Shown here piece by piece: positions 41,657 to 50,846 of a stretch of 64,000 nucleotides of DNA. Position 1 is the stretch's first letter. Every line of letters begins with the position of its first letter. The notes below the pieces were generated by a model. It was not told where the DNA came from, searched no databases, and was given only the letters and a program-made list of their open reading frames with translations. The translations under genes were made by a program, and so were the position numbers. The stretch covers positions 186,001 to 250,000 of the forward strand of contig CAVXKL010000004.1 in assembly GCA_963762395.1 (NCBI GenBank), in the 5' to 3' direction. This DNA is from JAJZKE01 sp963762395 (GTDB lineage: Bacteria; Patescibacteriota; Saccharimonadia; Saccharimonadales; UBA4665).

Positions 41657-42667
41657 ATGGAACAAAATGCCGAACCGGTCGTTCAGTCTATTAAGCCTAG
41701 AAGCAAACTATGGATTAAATATAGACCTAGACTCGGTAGCATTAAAAAAATATCCCTGTCAATCATATTATTAGTTGTTATCTTGGCAGTCGGCTTTGTA
41801 GTTTATAGACACATAGAAGATAACCATAGAGTCATATTTACTATAGGAAATACGAAATATACTGAAGGCTATATAGATAAACTGATAGCCTACCCCCTAA
41901 GTAAAAATTCCTCAAACCGTGCAGCCTTAACTGAGCAGGCCTTTAATTATTACAAAGAAATAGCTGTAGTCAAAAAGTTAGGACTGTCTTTAAAAAGCTC
42001 GGAGATTAGCCAGTTTATACCCGATGTTACAGGGCTCAAGGCATCGGCTTTACAAAAAGATAATCCCTGGACAGCGCTTCTCGCATATGACTATGGCATA
42101 GAACAGGAACTACTAAATCCCAACACTTCTCTCTACAGTGGTTATGCTTATGTCTTTTACTTCGCCCAGCATATCCAGACGGGGATAATTCAAAGCAAAC
42201 TATCTAACATGGGTAATGCCCAAGCTATTGCCGAAGACCAGTCCTATGCGCAGACCAAAGCAAACTATTACTATAAGGAGCTAAAAACCAATAAAGTGAC
42301 CCCGGCCCAGGTTTTAACTGCCGTAAAGTCTGACGCTAAACTTTGTGATGGCTATATTCTTGCTGCTTGCCAGAGTGTTCGGCTTGATGGTTACAGTACA
42401 CCATCTTACACAAATGCACTTGGTGAACCGCCAAGTGTAACAACGTATTTAGGTGAGCAAACTAAACCTGGTCTGAGCCCCATCGAAACAGGTCAAGTAG
42501 CAAATATAAGCTCAGCCGCAGAACCTACCAGTGACTATACTTACGTCAATGCTTACTACTATTTTGTAGATCTACAAAGTGTTCATAAAATACCGAGCAA
42601 CATAGCAGCTATCTTTAATAAAGATCTTGCCAGTCTGCCCGCAACTTATTATGGGTGGCCAAAATGA
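41657..42667 (+). CDS. SurA-N-like membrane-anchored chaperone-type protein of the pilus region
   Basis: The 336-residue protein has a cytoplasmic basic N-terminus, a membrane helix (about 35-55) and a helical extracytoplasmic domain resembling the SurA/PpiC N-terminal chaperone fold (IGNTKYTEGYIDKLIAYP, then AALTEQAFNYYKEIAVVKKLG). No PpiC catalytic domain is seen. Its stop overlaps the ATG of the 1018-residue surface protein (ATGA), so it may help fold or export that partner. Confidence 0.6.
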   Translation: MEQNAEPVVQSIKPRSKLWIKYRPRLGSIKKISLSIILLVVILAVGFVVYRHIEDNHRVIFTIGNTKYTEGYIDKLIAYPLSKNSSNRAALTEQAFNYYKEIAVVKKLGLSLKSSEISQFIPDVTGLKASALQKDNPWTALLAYDYGIEQELLNPNTSLYSGYAYVFYFAQHIQTGIIQSKLSNMGNAQAIAEDQSYAQTKANYYYKELKTNKVTPAQVLTAVKSDAKLCDGYILAACQSVRLDGYSTPSYTNALGEPPSVTTYLGEQTKPGLSPIETGQVANISSAAEPTSDYTYVNAYYYFVDLQSVHKIPSNIAAIFNKDLASLPATYYGWPK

Positions 42668-45600
42668 CCTTAAATAATATCTGTCGTTTGCTAGCTCGTC
42701 ATAAATTATTAGTACTTCTCTTGGGGATAATTTTTTGCATTACAGTATTTGGCCTACAAACCAATAAAGCCTATGCCGAAACACCAGACTGCGGGGTGCC
42801 TAATTCAGATGCATCACAAAACTTTGGAGGCATGGTAGTTACCATGTACTGGGAAAATTCGAGTGGAGTAATTGAGGGGCAGGCAGATAATACCTTGGCC
42901 TCCGTTAGTTCTCACTCGCAAACTACGGATTCGCCAGATAATTTTATTGCTAACTCTGAGAATACTGGTAACTTTGATGGCTACCACAACAGCGACGGTA
43001 CAGCACAGAATGGCTACTCTAGCGTGTATTTCAACCAGGAGAATTATGGTTGTCCCAATACTGGCGATGGTTGGTCAGTAGTGTTGGGCTATGGATATAC
43101 CTCTCAGAATGTTAACGGGACGGGTGGTCAATCAATCGGTGGTCCGGGTGAGTATGGAGATGATTGGTATCTGCGCTGTGGAATAGACGAAGGAGATCTT
43201 CAAAACTTTATAGTTACGGGTGAGGGAACACCAACCGGGGCTATACCTGGCGGTATTTGGTCGACACAAACAATTGAAACTAACCCAAGCCCAACAAACC
43301 CAAATGTCAACGGCAGAACTAATTATTTAAAAATTGTTTATAAAGAGCCGCCACCAGGCTCTATAAACGGCGAAATAATTGACACCAACGGCAACACTAT
43401 AACTGAACCATCATCTGAAGCACCATCGATAACTGTCGATAGCCTTACTCCGCAATCAGCTGATCCAACTTTTTCCTTCAATAACCTACCATACAACAAT
43501 AACCATAAGGTTATAGATGGTAGCGACACTCTACCGGGAGGATATACACTACTGGGTTCAATCTGGTGCAATACACCATCATGTGGTTCATCGTTAGGTA
43601 GTAGTACGGACGGTCAAAACTACACTAGTGGCGAAGCAACTTATAATATACCGGTTGACTCAACAGTACCAGTAGAGATGCACTGGATATATGAAAAGAA
43701 TTCAACGGTGACAGGTAAATGCCCCATCACCGGCCAAAGCCTTAATCCGAAAATAACATTGCCACAAGAATTGCCACAAGACTATCCGAAAGTTGGCGGG
43801 GTTTCACAGGGAAGCGAAGGGCAATCAGGCATAACAACGCAGAAAAATGCCCAATATTATCAGGAGGTACCCGCAGGCTGGAAGATAATTACCGCCAATG
43901 ACGATGTAGAATATGGTAATAGTGGTACCACAATTGGTTGGACTCCTAATAATGGCTACCAGAGCTCCGATGTCTTTACCCTAAACTACACTAATTATAT
44001 TGATGACTACCCATACGACCCCCATTCGACCACTGTGACATATAACCAGCAGTTTACTCAAACTCGCTTCTATTCATCGTCAAGCCCAGATGGCTATTTA
44101 TGCAGAGGTAGCTCTACCACCTCCGAACCTGACTGCTATTATTTAGCTACGAAAAAAGGCTCAGGTAAAAATGTTAGCTATACATGTGCCTATTCTACCG
44201 ACAAAGGCCCAAACTCCGACCACGAGTGTTATTACCCCGGAACTCCATATTATAACTGGCATGCTGGTAGTCCCACAACTGTCACAGGATCAAACACTAC
44301 GTATACTGGTGCCCCGGTCTTAAGTGAGTGTTATTATAGAACCTTTAATCTAACAGTTACCAACGCGACTGTTTCCTTCAACGGCGAAGAAGATAATCCG
44401 ACCAGCATTACCATGTCGGCTAATGTCAACGCAAGTTTCGGTATTACCGAGCCGCAGATATCAGAAGCTGTCCACAATCCCTGTCAGGTTAAGGGCATCA
44501 CTAATAGCTATATTGTTTCATATATTACCCCCACGGGTCAGGTTGTATCCTACCCGGCGGCCAATACTTCAACCACCTTTACTTACGGACCTAACGCCAA
44601 CTGTTCGGGTACGACCGTCACGGCAATTCCCAAAACAGATAATGTCAATATGCCTCCTTTAACATTCGGCGATTCTATCTGTCTGGAGGTCGATGTTAAG
44701 CCAATAGGCACGCAGATGGATTATCAGGGCAACATTACTTCAAATAATGGTCTGACCAGCACAGCTAAATCAGCCTGTTCCTCACCAATAGGTGCCGAAC
44801 CGTATGTGAGGGTTTTCGGGGGTGATGTCATAGCGGGTACGTCTAGCGACTCCATAGCCTCTTGCTATATCGGCGGTAGCATGGCAGGGATAGATAGCTT
44901 TAATCAGGGTGGCAATGGCGATCTTGGCGCCGGTACGACAACGTCAGCTCTAGCTACCGGTAACATCATTGGCTTTGCTTCTGGACAAGATGTGCTTAAT
45001 TTGCTTAACCCGCCTCCGCTTACGTTTGCTAACTATCTAGCCTCGCCGTATGGTGGTAACTTTTCAACCAGTGCTGCTACGTGTAGCTCCCCTGATTACT
45101 ATACCCAAGCCAAAACCATCCAATCCCAAGGCCCAACAGATTACGTTGGTCCTTGCCCAACCAATATTGCGGCTATGACTTTAGGGCCTAATAAGCAATA
45201 CAATCACTACACCTGCTACTCAACATCCACAGTCAGTATTACCGGACCGATTACCTATGCGATTCCGTCCGGTACAGCCGTTAACCTATTCCCAAGCTTT
45301 GAAATAGTCGTTAAAGGGGCGAATATTAATATTGGAAAGACAGTCGGGAACCTAGCTGGTGAGTATGTTGCTGAGCTTGATCCTACTACTAACAGCGGTG
45401 GTACTATCAATGACTATGGCGGAGGCAATGTAGACACCTGCCCAGCCGCGGACTATGCCACTAACAGCCCTCAAAATACCTGTAGCAATGATCGTCTGGT
45501 GATTGACGGCTCATTCATAGCTAATGCTATTAACTTCTACCGCACCTACGGTACACTGAGCGCAGCCGCTAACAATTCAACGCCGACAAACTGCAGCACA

Positions 45601-45720
45601 ACCCCCCAGGATTGTTACGACGCCGAAGAATTTGACTACTCGCCACTTAATTGGCTAGGGCCAAGCTATACTCAGCAACCAATCGTCCAAGCAATCACTA
45701 GTTTACCACCCGTTCTTTAA
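42664..45720 (+). CDS. Large secreted surface protein of the pilus locus (possible tip adhesin)
   Basis: From the ATG overlapping the upstream stop, the product has 1018 residues. A signal-like hydrophobic stretch (about 13-34) is followed by a long beta-rich, Gly/Ser/Thr/Asn-rich and cysteine-containing extracytoplasmic region with no heptads. No known adhesin motif is certain. Its place next to a minor-pilin operon, with which it converges by 4 bases, suggests a PilY1-like role at the pilus tip. That is inference, and the sequence does not show a PilY1 domain. Confidence 0.6.
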   Translation: MTLNNICRLLARHKLLVLLLGIIFCITVFGLQTNKAYAETPDCGVPNSDASQNFGGMVVTMYWENSSGVIEGQADNTLASVSSHSQTTDSPDNFIANSENTGNFDGYHNSDGTAQNGYSSVYFNQENYGCPNTGDGWSVVLGYGYTSQNVNGTGGQSIGGPGEYGDDWYLRCGIDEGDLQNFIVTGEGTPTGAIPGGIWSTQTIETNPSPTNPNVNGRTNYLKIVYKEPPPGSINGEIIDTNGNTITEPSSEAPSITVDSLTPQSADPTFSFNNLPYNNNHKVIDGSDTLPGGYTLLGSIWCNTPSCGSSLGSSTDGQNYTSGEATYNIPVDSTVPVEMHWIYEKNSTVTGKCPITGQSLNPKITLPQELPQDYPKVGGVSQGSEGQSGITTQKNAQYYQEVPAGWKIITANDDVEYGNSGTTIGWTPNNGYQSSDVFTLNYTNYIDDYPYDPHSTTVTYNQQFTQTRFYSSSSPDGYLCRGSSTTSEPDCYYLATKKGSGKNVSYTCAYSTDKGPNSDHECYYPGTPYYNWHAGSPTTVTGSNTTYTGAPVLSECYYRTFNLTVTNATVSFNGEEDNPTSITMSANVNASFGITEPQISEAVHNPCQVKGITNSYIVSYITPTGQVVSYPAANTSTTFTYGPNANCSGTTVTAIPKTDNVNMPPLTFGDSICLEVDVKPIGTQMDYQGNITSNNGLTSTAKSACSSPIGAEPYVRVFGGDVIAGTSSDSIASCYIGGSMAGIDSFNQGGNGDLGAGTTTSALATGNIIGFASGQDVLNLLNPPPLTFANYLASPYGGNFSTSAATCSSPDYYTQAKTIQSQGPTDYVGPCPTNIAAMTLGPNKQYNHYTCYSTSTVSITGPITYAIPSGTAVNLFPSFEIVVKGANINIGKTVGNLAGEYVAELDPTTNSGGTINDYGGGNVDTCPAADYATNSPQNTCSNDRLVIDGSFIANAINFYRTYGTLSAAANNSTPTNCSTTPQDCYDAEEFDYSPLNWLGPSYTQQPIVQAITSLPPVL

Positions 45721-46829
45721 TTACTGCAGGTTGGACTCTCAGGACCTTCGCCAGGATAGACAGTGAAATCTTTATCAATACATTTAGTAGATATAATAGC
45801 CCCGGCCGAAACACTGCTATTGCAATAATTGCCATCACATACTCTTTCCTGTAGTCTCTTGAGTTGTCCGCCGGCCTCACCCGTAGAATCGATTAATATC
45901 TGGGCATCAGTCAAATTAATTTGTTTACCTTGGGCGTCGTGAGCCGTTATATAAAGGTTAGCTGGCTGATAGTAAGGCTGCAGACGGATATAGTAAGTAT
46001 GATCAGCCGGCAGCCCAGGCTGAGTATTTATGGTCTGGGTACAAGCATATTGACCACCATCATTGCCACACTCCACAGGGTAGACCTTATCTTCGGAAAT
46101 AGTTGCTGCTGGCGCCACTACAGCGTTGCCACTATGTTGCACTGGCTCTAAATAAGCCGTGTCCCCAGGACTGGAAGCATTTGCTGTCAAGCTGCTGTCA
46201 GCCACCATATCTAACTGTAAAGCACCTGCACCGCAATTGGATGGCGATAAGTCTTCGCCCGAGGTTACGTTTAACGCTGGGAAAGTTGCTGGCGGAGGAC
46301 TGACATTCGGGCAACCGGTGAAGGTACCCTCTGCATCTGGATTGTACCAGCTGACGGTTATGCTGCTTATATTATCGCTGGCGTTCGCGTTACTTAAGGC
46401 AAATACCCAACTAATTCCGGGATTCAGGTGTTGGTAGATTAGTGAATTTGGCGAGATGTTGACGATCAGACAGTTATATTGAATCTGGCCGTTACCATTT
46501 AGCAGATAGTTGCTACCATTAACAACATATGATCCCGATGGCGTGGAATTACACTGGCCGCTAGTTGTGGATTGTGGCGTTACCCCATGAGATATTTCAT
46601 CCTGAATGATGGTAAGAGCGTCATTAATACCACTCTCAGCGGCATAGTCGGCCTGGGTTGCTAGGGTGTTAGCCAGCGAATCTTTTTGTTCAAGGCGGGC
46701 ATCTGCGGCAAAGGCGACGACTATTAAGCTAACGACAATCATAGTTACCAGGGTTATAACAAATGAAGCATAGCCTTTCTCTGATTTAACTATTGATAGT
46801 AGATATTTTTTAAACATCAGCTTAACCAT
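45717..46829 (-). CDS. PilX-like minor pilin
   Basis: The 370-residue protein has a type III-like prepilin N-terminus, EKGYASFVITLVTMIVV, with a hydrophobic helix to about residue 40. There is no Glu at position 5 after the Gly, as in PilX-type pilins. The extracytoplasmic part has several cysteines. It is the last gene of a four-gene minus-strand operon that overlaps by 1-8 bases at each junction and ends against the large surface protein gene. Confidence 0.8.
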   Translation of the reverse strand: MVKLMFKKYLLSIVKSEKGYASFVITLVTMIVVSLIVVAFAADARLEQKDSLANTLATQADYAAESGINDALTIIQDEISHGVTPQSTTSGQCNSTPSGSYVVNGSNYLLNGNGQIQYNCLIVNISPNSLIYQHLNPGISWVFALSNANASDNISSITVSWYNPDAEGTFTGCPNVSPPPATFPALNVTSGEDLSPSNCGAGALQLDMVADSSLTANASSPGDTAYLEPVQHSGNAVVAPAATISEDKVYPVECGNDGGQYACTQTINTQPGLPADHTYYIRLQPYYQPANLYITAHDAQGKQINLTDAQILIDSTGEAGGQLKRLQERVCDGNYCNSSVSAGAIISTKCIDKDFTVYPGEGPESPTCSN

Positions 46830-47526
46830 TTATACCAGGTATACGGGGAATTACCGTAGTTGTCAAAGTTGAAGTAGCACAAAAACTACTATCCGGCCCG
46901 CCTTGACAACTGTATTTATATTGAGCGGAAACTGGCGGAGCTACCGGTGAAGCGTTGACATTGTAACCACCATTAGTATTGGTCGTATCGTTAAGCAATA
47001 CGTTCTCGCCGTAGCCGACTTCAAGGTTAATAGTGTAAACGGTTTCATCGTTAATGGTAGGAGAGGAAATATATAGCTCACCCAGTCGTTCGTTAGTAGT
47101 TAGCAGTTCTTCGGCGCCGGTCTGACCTAGCGGGTCGGGCTGATTCTGCGAGTTTAGCGGCACCGTACAGGAGCTATACGGGAATCTAACCAAGGCCCAT
47201 GTGGAGTACTCACTACCAGTCAAAGTTGGCGACAAGTATTTATCTAGCTGGTAAACATAAACATCACTGCCGGTACAGAAGTAGTAGACATCACCCGAGT
47301 AATGGGTGGTGGCCGTAATATCACTACTATCGTTAAACTCGATAGCCTGGCTAATGTCGCTTAATACCGCTCTAGAAGTTTGTTGGGTTTGGCCTTCTAC
47401 TGACCCCTTGATATATGTTTGACTGATGCCAATTATGGTAGTTGTAGTTAAAACTAACATGATCGAAAATACCGCCGTAGCGATCATCAGCTCAATAATT
47501 GTAAAACCGTCTTGAGGTGTCTTCAT
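46822..47526 (-). CDS. PilW-like minor pilin
   Basis: The 234-residue product has the prepilin motif QDGFTIIELMIATAVFS (cleavage after Gly, Glu at position 5) and a following hydrophobic helix. The C-terminal part is beta-rich with several Cys residues (CTGSDVYVYQL, SCTVPLNSQ). Its order between PilV- and PilX-like genes and the 8-base overlap support the call. Minor pilins prime assembly and form the tip complex. Confidence 0.85.
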   Translation of the reverse strand: MKTPQDGFTIIELMIATAVFSIMLVLTTTTIIGISQTYIKGSVEGQTQQTSRAVLSDISQAIEFNDSSDITATTHYSGDVYYFCTGSDVYVYQLDKYLSPTLTGSEYSTWALVRFPYSSCTVPLNSQNQPDPLGQTGAEELLTTNERLGELYISSPTINDETVYTINLEVGYGENVLLNDTTNTNGGYNVNASPVAPPVSAQYKYSCQGGPDSSFCATSTLTTTVIPRIPGING

Positions 47527-48008
47527 CAGCTTGTCGAATCCACTCTGTAATATAGACTGACGCTATCAGTTCCGGCACCACCGAGAGCCGTCCAAGTAAC
47601 ATTAATATCGTATGTATTTAAATAGACCGTTGGTGCTGACGGTGGCGTGTATGTTGTTGACGTAGATGTCACCTTACTAATTTTAACCATGTAACAATAG
47701 GGAGTGCATTGGCTGCCATCACTGATAAGCGAGGTATTAGAACTATTAACCTCACAGTCACTTGAAGGTGTCAGGTCAGCGCCAATACATTGTTTGTCAG
47801 CAGCAATTGAACCGACAGCCCTTAACTCTTCAAGTTGGGTCTGAGCAATTGTCAATGCTTCAGCATGCTCCTGGGAATCACGGTCATTGCGGTATGACTG
47901 GTTAGCCGTATAATATGCTCCGCCAAGGACAAGCGTCAGAATTGCTAATGAAATCATTACCTCAACAATGGTATCGCCGTTTTGTCTTCGCCAAAGTCTA
48001 TTAGCCAT
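47526..48008 (-). CDS. PilV-like minor pilin
   Basis: The 160-residue product has a type IV prepilin signal in RQNGDTIVEVMISLAILTLV with Glu at position 5, then a helix. AEALTIAQTQLEELRAVGS is the typical PilV second helix. It overlaps its upstream neighbour by 8 bases and shares one base with the downstream PilW-like gene. The C-terminal part is short and Thr/Ser-rich. Confidence 0.85.
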   Translation of the reverse strand: MANRLWRRQNGDTIVEVMISLAILTLVLGGAYYTANQSYRNDRDSQEHAEALTIAQTQLEELRAVGSIAADKQCIGADLTPSSDCEVNSSNTSLISDGSQCTPYCYMVKISKVTSTSTTYTPPSAPTVYLNTYDINVTWTALGGAGTDSVSLYYRVDSTS

Positions 48009-48885
48009 CTTGACAACCTAACTTACTGTATATAGTATCACTAACACTTGTAGCGCTGTTGCTGCCACCACCAATTATAAAAAGAACTGATTGAATATCA
48101 GACCCGCTATTGAGGCATAAGGTTATACCGTTACTGGGATTTATCATTTGAACCGGAGCAGAGCCAACGCAAACGTCGTTCGGATTGCTAGAGCAATTTG
48201 TTAGCGGCGTGTTCACTAATCCTATGGGGCTAGTATTAAGCTTTGAACCAGGGATAACAAATATTTCAATGTGCTCTGAGCCGGAACTTAGCGCTTCTCC
48301 AGAATTAGCCAAGTCATTGCCTTCAAAACTGGTGAAACTAAAAAGCCCAATAGCACCAAGGCCTGTTGGTGAGATGGTAGGGGAGGTGACGGTGGAGGTA
48401 ACGGAGGAACCGTTAACGATCGTAAGACCAAATGGCATAGTTATACTTTGTTCTATGCCAGAGATTATCCATGGTTCTGCTTGACTCAAGCTAGTAGCAT
48501 CCTGGGTGTCATTAGAGCCTGCCACATAATTCCGGCCAATTACCGGCAAAATAGTATACGAGCCGGAATTAAAAGCCAGTACCTCACCAATAATTGTGCT
48601 TGCGCCATTTATAGGGGTAGAAGTACTGCAGTTATACGGTTGCCCGCTATCTTCATTGACATTGCAACTAATGCCATTTAGAGAGGGGTAGTTGCCATCA
48701 CCGACATTTGATAAGTCTTGATTAAGATCAGCCTTTAATGTGTTTACACCAGTCTGGAATTCTGTTTGCTGTTGCTTTCCGCTCATAGCATTAATGGCCA
48801 AAACAAACATCAGGCCAGATATAGCTAGAAATATCATAACCTCAACGATAGTAAAACCCGCTCCGGTCTTTAACCTAGCATACAT
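48001..48885 (-). CDS. FimT/GspH-like pseudopilin, first gene of the minus-strand operon
   Basis: The 294-residue product begins with a leader peptide and the cleavage site AGFTIVEVMIFLAISGLMFV (Glu at position 5). A helix region and a longer C-terminal beta domain follow with cysteines. The order FimT/PilV/PilW/PilX matches operons of known type IV pili. Transcription would start upstream in the 263-base gap that also holds repeat B2. Confidence 0.8.
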   Translation of the reverse strand: MYARLKTGAGFTIVEVMIFLAISGLMFVLAINAMSGKQQQTEFQTGVNTLKADLNQDLSNVGDGNYPSLNGISCNVNEDSGQPYNCSTSTPINGASTIIGEVLAFNSGSYTILPVIGRNYVAGSNDTQDATSLSQAEPWIISGIEQSITMPFGLTIVNGSSVTSTVTSPTISPTGLGAIGLFSFTSFEGNDLANSGEALSSGSEHIEIFVIPGSKLNTSPIGLVNTPLTNCSSNPNDVCVGSAPVQMINPSNGITLCLNSGSDIQSVLFIIGGGSNSATSVSDTIYSKLGCQDG

Positions 48886-49034
48886 AGGTAAAATTATAGC
48901 ATATGCACTTTAGCTAAACAGTGGTATATGGTCTGAGATATGGAGCTGCTTTTATGACGAACAGCCCGTACTGAAAAGGTCAAATTAAGCCTAAGAGTAC
49001 TAAAAGCTGTGCCTTGGCAGATGATCTATTACTA

Positions 49035-49127
49035 ACTTCACCATAAGCACCTTTACTACCGTGGCCCTAATTGATATATTTGGTCTAAATATTTTCTAGG
49101 AAGTTACCAGTTCGATTCTTCCGTGGT
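49035..49127. repeat. Cassette repeat B2
   Basis: CTTCACCATAAGCACCTTTA and the later TTCGATTC with flanking words match B1 in the same order. The hairpin is decayed. It lies just before the VIT-type transporter gene, unlike A and C copies that follow genes. Confidence 0.55.
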
Positions 49128-49148
49128 CTTTGCTATGCTTAATAGAGT

Positions 49149-49826
49149 ATGCACGAACCACATAAACAAGGTAACAAAATATCTGACATTATCCTTGGTG
49201 GTCAGGATGGTTTAGTAAGCATATTAGGATTACTGCTCGGACTTGCGGCCGCAACGAGTTCTTCGAAGATTATTATTGCTGGTGGACTTGCCACAATTTT
49301 TGCCGAGACACTTTCTATGGCTGCTGTTGCCTACACATCGAAAATGGCGGACAGAGATCATTATGCAGCCGAGCGAAGACAAGAGATAAAGGAAGTAAAA
49401 GAAGTTCCCGAAACTGAAAGGCAAGAGATAGTAGATATATATGCCGCAAAAGGCTTCAGCGGTAAGTTACTAGACGACATAGTAAATCATATAACCTCAG
49501 ACCATGAATTATGGATTGATACCATGATGAGGGAAGAGCTTAATCTGCTGCCAGTAGTAAAGAGAGACGTTTACAGGTTTGCGTTAGTCGTGGGAGTCTC
49601 AACTTTTACCGGAGCCTTTCTGCCACTAATACCTTTCTTTTTCTTATCCGTACATGCCGCTCTTATAGCCGCATTAATAGTGTCTATACTGGTTTTGGCA
49701 GGAGTGGGAATATATAAAGCAAACATTACCTTAGGCAAGCCTGTTAAAAGCGCGATTCAAATGGTTATTATTGGTATGGGAGCTGCAATAGCAGGCTATC
49801 TCATCGGGCTTACGTTTAAATCCTAG
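49149..49826 (+). CDS. VIT1/CCC1-family Fe/Mn transporter
   Basis: The 225-residue protein fits the vacuolar iron transporter family. It has ISDIILGGQDGLVSILGLLLGLAAATSS, a second helix with GGLATIFAETLSMAAVAYTS, a charged cytoplasmic metal-binding domain (DHYAAERRQEIKEV and EELNLLP) and three further helices. Such proteins export or sequester Fe2+ or Mn2+. It is bounded by repeats B2 and A3 and is in the same orientation as the other cassette genes. Confidence 0.9.
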   Translation: MHEPHKQGNKISDIILGGQDGLVSILGLLLGLAAATSSSKIIIAGGLATIFAETLSMAAVAYTSKMADRDHYAAERRQEIKEVKEVPETERQEIVDIYAAKGFSGKLLDDIVNHITSDHELWIDTMMREELNLLPVVKRDVYRFALVVGVSTFTGAFLPLIPFFFLSVHAALIAALIVSILVLAGVGIYKANITLGKPVKSAIQMVIIGMGAAIAGYLIGLTFKS

Positions 49827-49935
49827 ACTCTAATCCCTGCGGCAATGTAATTGACAGAAATTTTACCGTTGATTGATTTTCCCAAGGATTTGGTTCCAAT
49901 TCGATCTTAGTCGAATAACCATTCTGCTCATGCTT
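49827..49935. repeat. Cassette repeat A3
   Basis: It begins directly after the VIT TAG with ACTCTAATCCCTGCGGCAAT and carries TTTGGTTCCAATTCGATCTT in the same place as A1 and A2. A tail with ACCATTCTGCTCATGCTTA resembles the end of C1. Confidence 0.65.
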
Positions 49936-49993
49936 ATTAAAATATTGCATGCTATATATAGTACTGTAACTAACGGACGCGGGAAGAGGATAT

Positions 49994-50713
49994 ATGCCGG
50001 GGTTGGTTGTACCAGCAGAACGAAGTATTATCGTGGCTTCTAGCTTAAGACCCGAAAGGTTTTGTGAACTTGTAAATAAAATAGAAGTAGTTACCGGCCT
50101 GGGCGGTTATGAGATTGGTCTAAAAATTGCAATTGGTAAGACCTTAGTTAAGGCAGTTGATGCTATTAGGAATATTAGATCGGGTGCAGTAGTTATTTAT
50201 AACTACCAAAAAGCTGGAATAAATATAGTTAATAATGATATAAACTTTGCCAAAAAAATGGCTGAAGCTGATGTTGATGCAGCCATTCTTTTTCCCTTTA
50301 CAGACCCTCAAGTAGAAGAAAACATAAAGGAATTACATGACGAAGGAGTCGAGGTAATTATTGGTACAGAAATGACCCAACCTCGAAAAAGGCACAATGA
50401 GGGAGACTATACACATCAAGACGCTCTTAGAAGAATGTTTGACCAAGCAGTTGAACTAGGTGTCCGGGATTTTGTAGTTCCAGGCAACAGGCCAGATAAA
50501 GTTGCTGAATCTAAAGCCTATCTCGACGAAGCAGTTGGGGAAGATTGGTATTCATTATTTTCAACTGGTTTCATTACACAAGACGGCACAATAACTGAAG
50601 CTGGCCAAGCAGCAGGTTACAGCTGGCACAATATTATAGGTCAAGGTATTACTAAAGTCGAAGATCTATATGCTGCTGTAATAGAGTATGCTCAACAAAT
50701 ACTAGGTCCCTAA
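49994..50713 (+). CDS. OMP-decarboxylase-fold protein lacking the catalytic Lys/Asp array
   Basis: The 239-residue protein aligns over its length with archaeal-type orotidine-5'-phosphate decarboxylase. GLKIAIGK keeps one Lys (K44), VIIGTEMTQP matches the TEMSHP loop, GVRDFVVPGNRPDKV matches the phosphate region and HNIIGQGI the last loop. The active-site DxKxxD is replaced: N70, Q72 and G75 stand where Asp, Lys and Asp belong. Decarboxylase activity is therefore unlikely. It could bind a nucleotide or catalyse another reaction. It is a cassette gene, directly followed by repeat C3. Confidence 0.65.
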   Translation: MPGLVVPAERSIIVASSLRPERFCELVNKIEVVTGLGGYEIGLKIAIGKTLVKAVDAIRNIRSGAVVIYNYQKAGINIVNNDINFAKKMAEADVDAAILFPFTDPQVEENIKELHDEGVEVIIGTEMTQPRKRHNEGDYTHQDALRRMFDQAVELGVRDFVVPGNRPDKVAESKAYLDEAVGEDWYSLFSTGFITQDGTITEAGQAAGYSWHNIIGQGITKVEDLYAAVIEYAQQILGP

Positions 50714-50760
50714 CTATAACCCTTTCCTTGCGTTTTTGGCTTAGTTCACCATAACCCAAT
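50714..50760. repeat. Cassette repeat C3
   Basis: It begins right after the TAA of the upstream gene with CTATAACCCTTTCCTTGCG and TTTTTGGCTTAGTTCACC. It matches C1 and C2. Confidence 0.65.
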
Positions 50761-50846
50761 CTTAAAATACTAATCTCTCTTTAAATAACAGAGGATTTAT
50801 GCTGACCTAGGATATAATAGTTATTGTCAGGCATAAATATAAATAA

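Noticed and set aside
42655..42663. GTG start three codons upstream for the 1018-residue protein
   Set aside because: The ATG at 42664 forms a standard ATGA overlap with the preceding stop and fits the signal peptide better.
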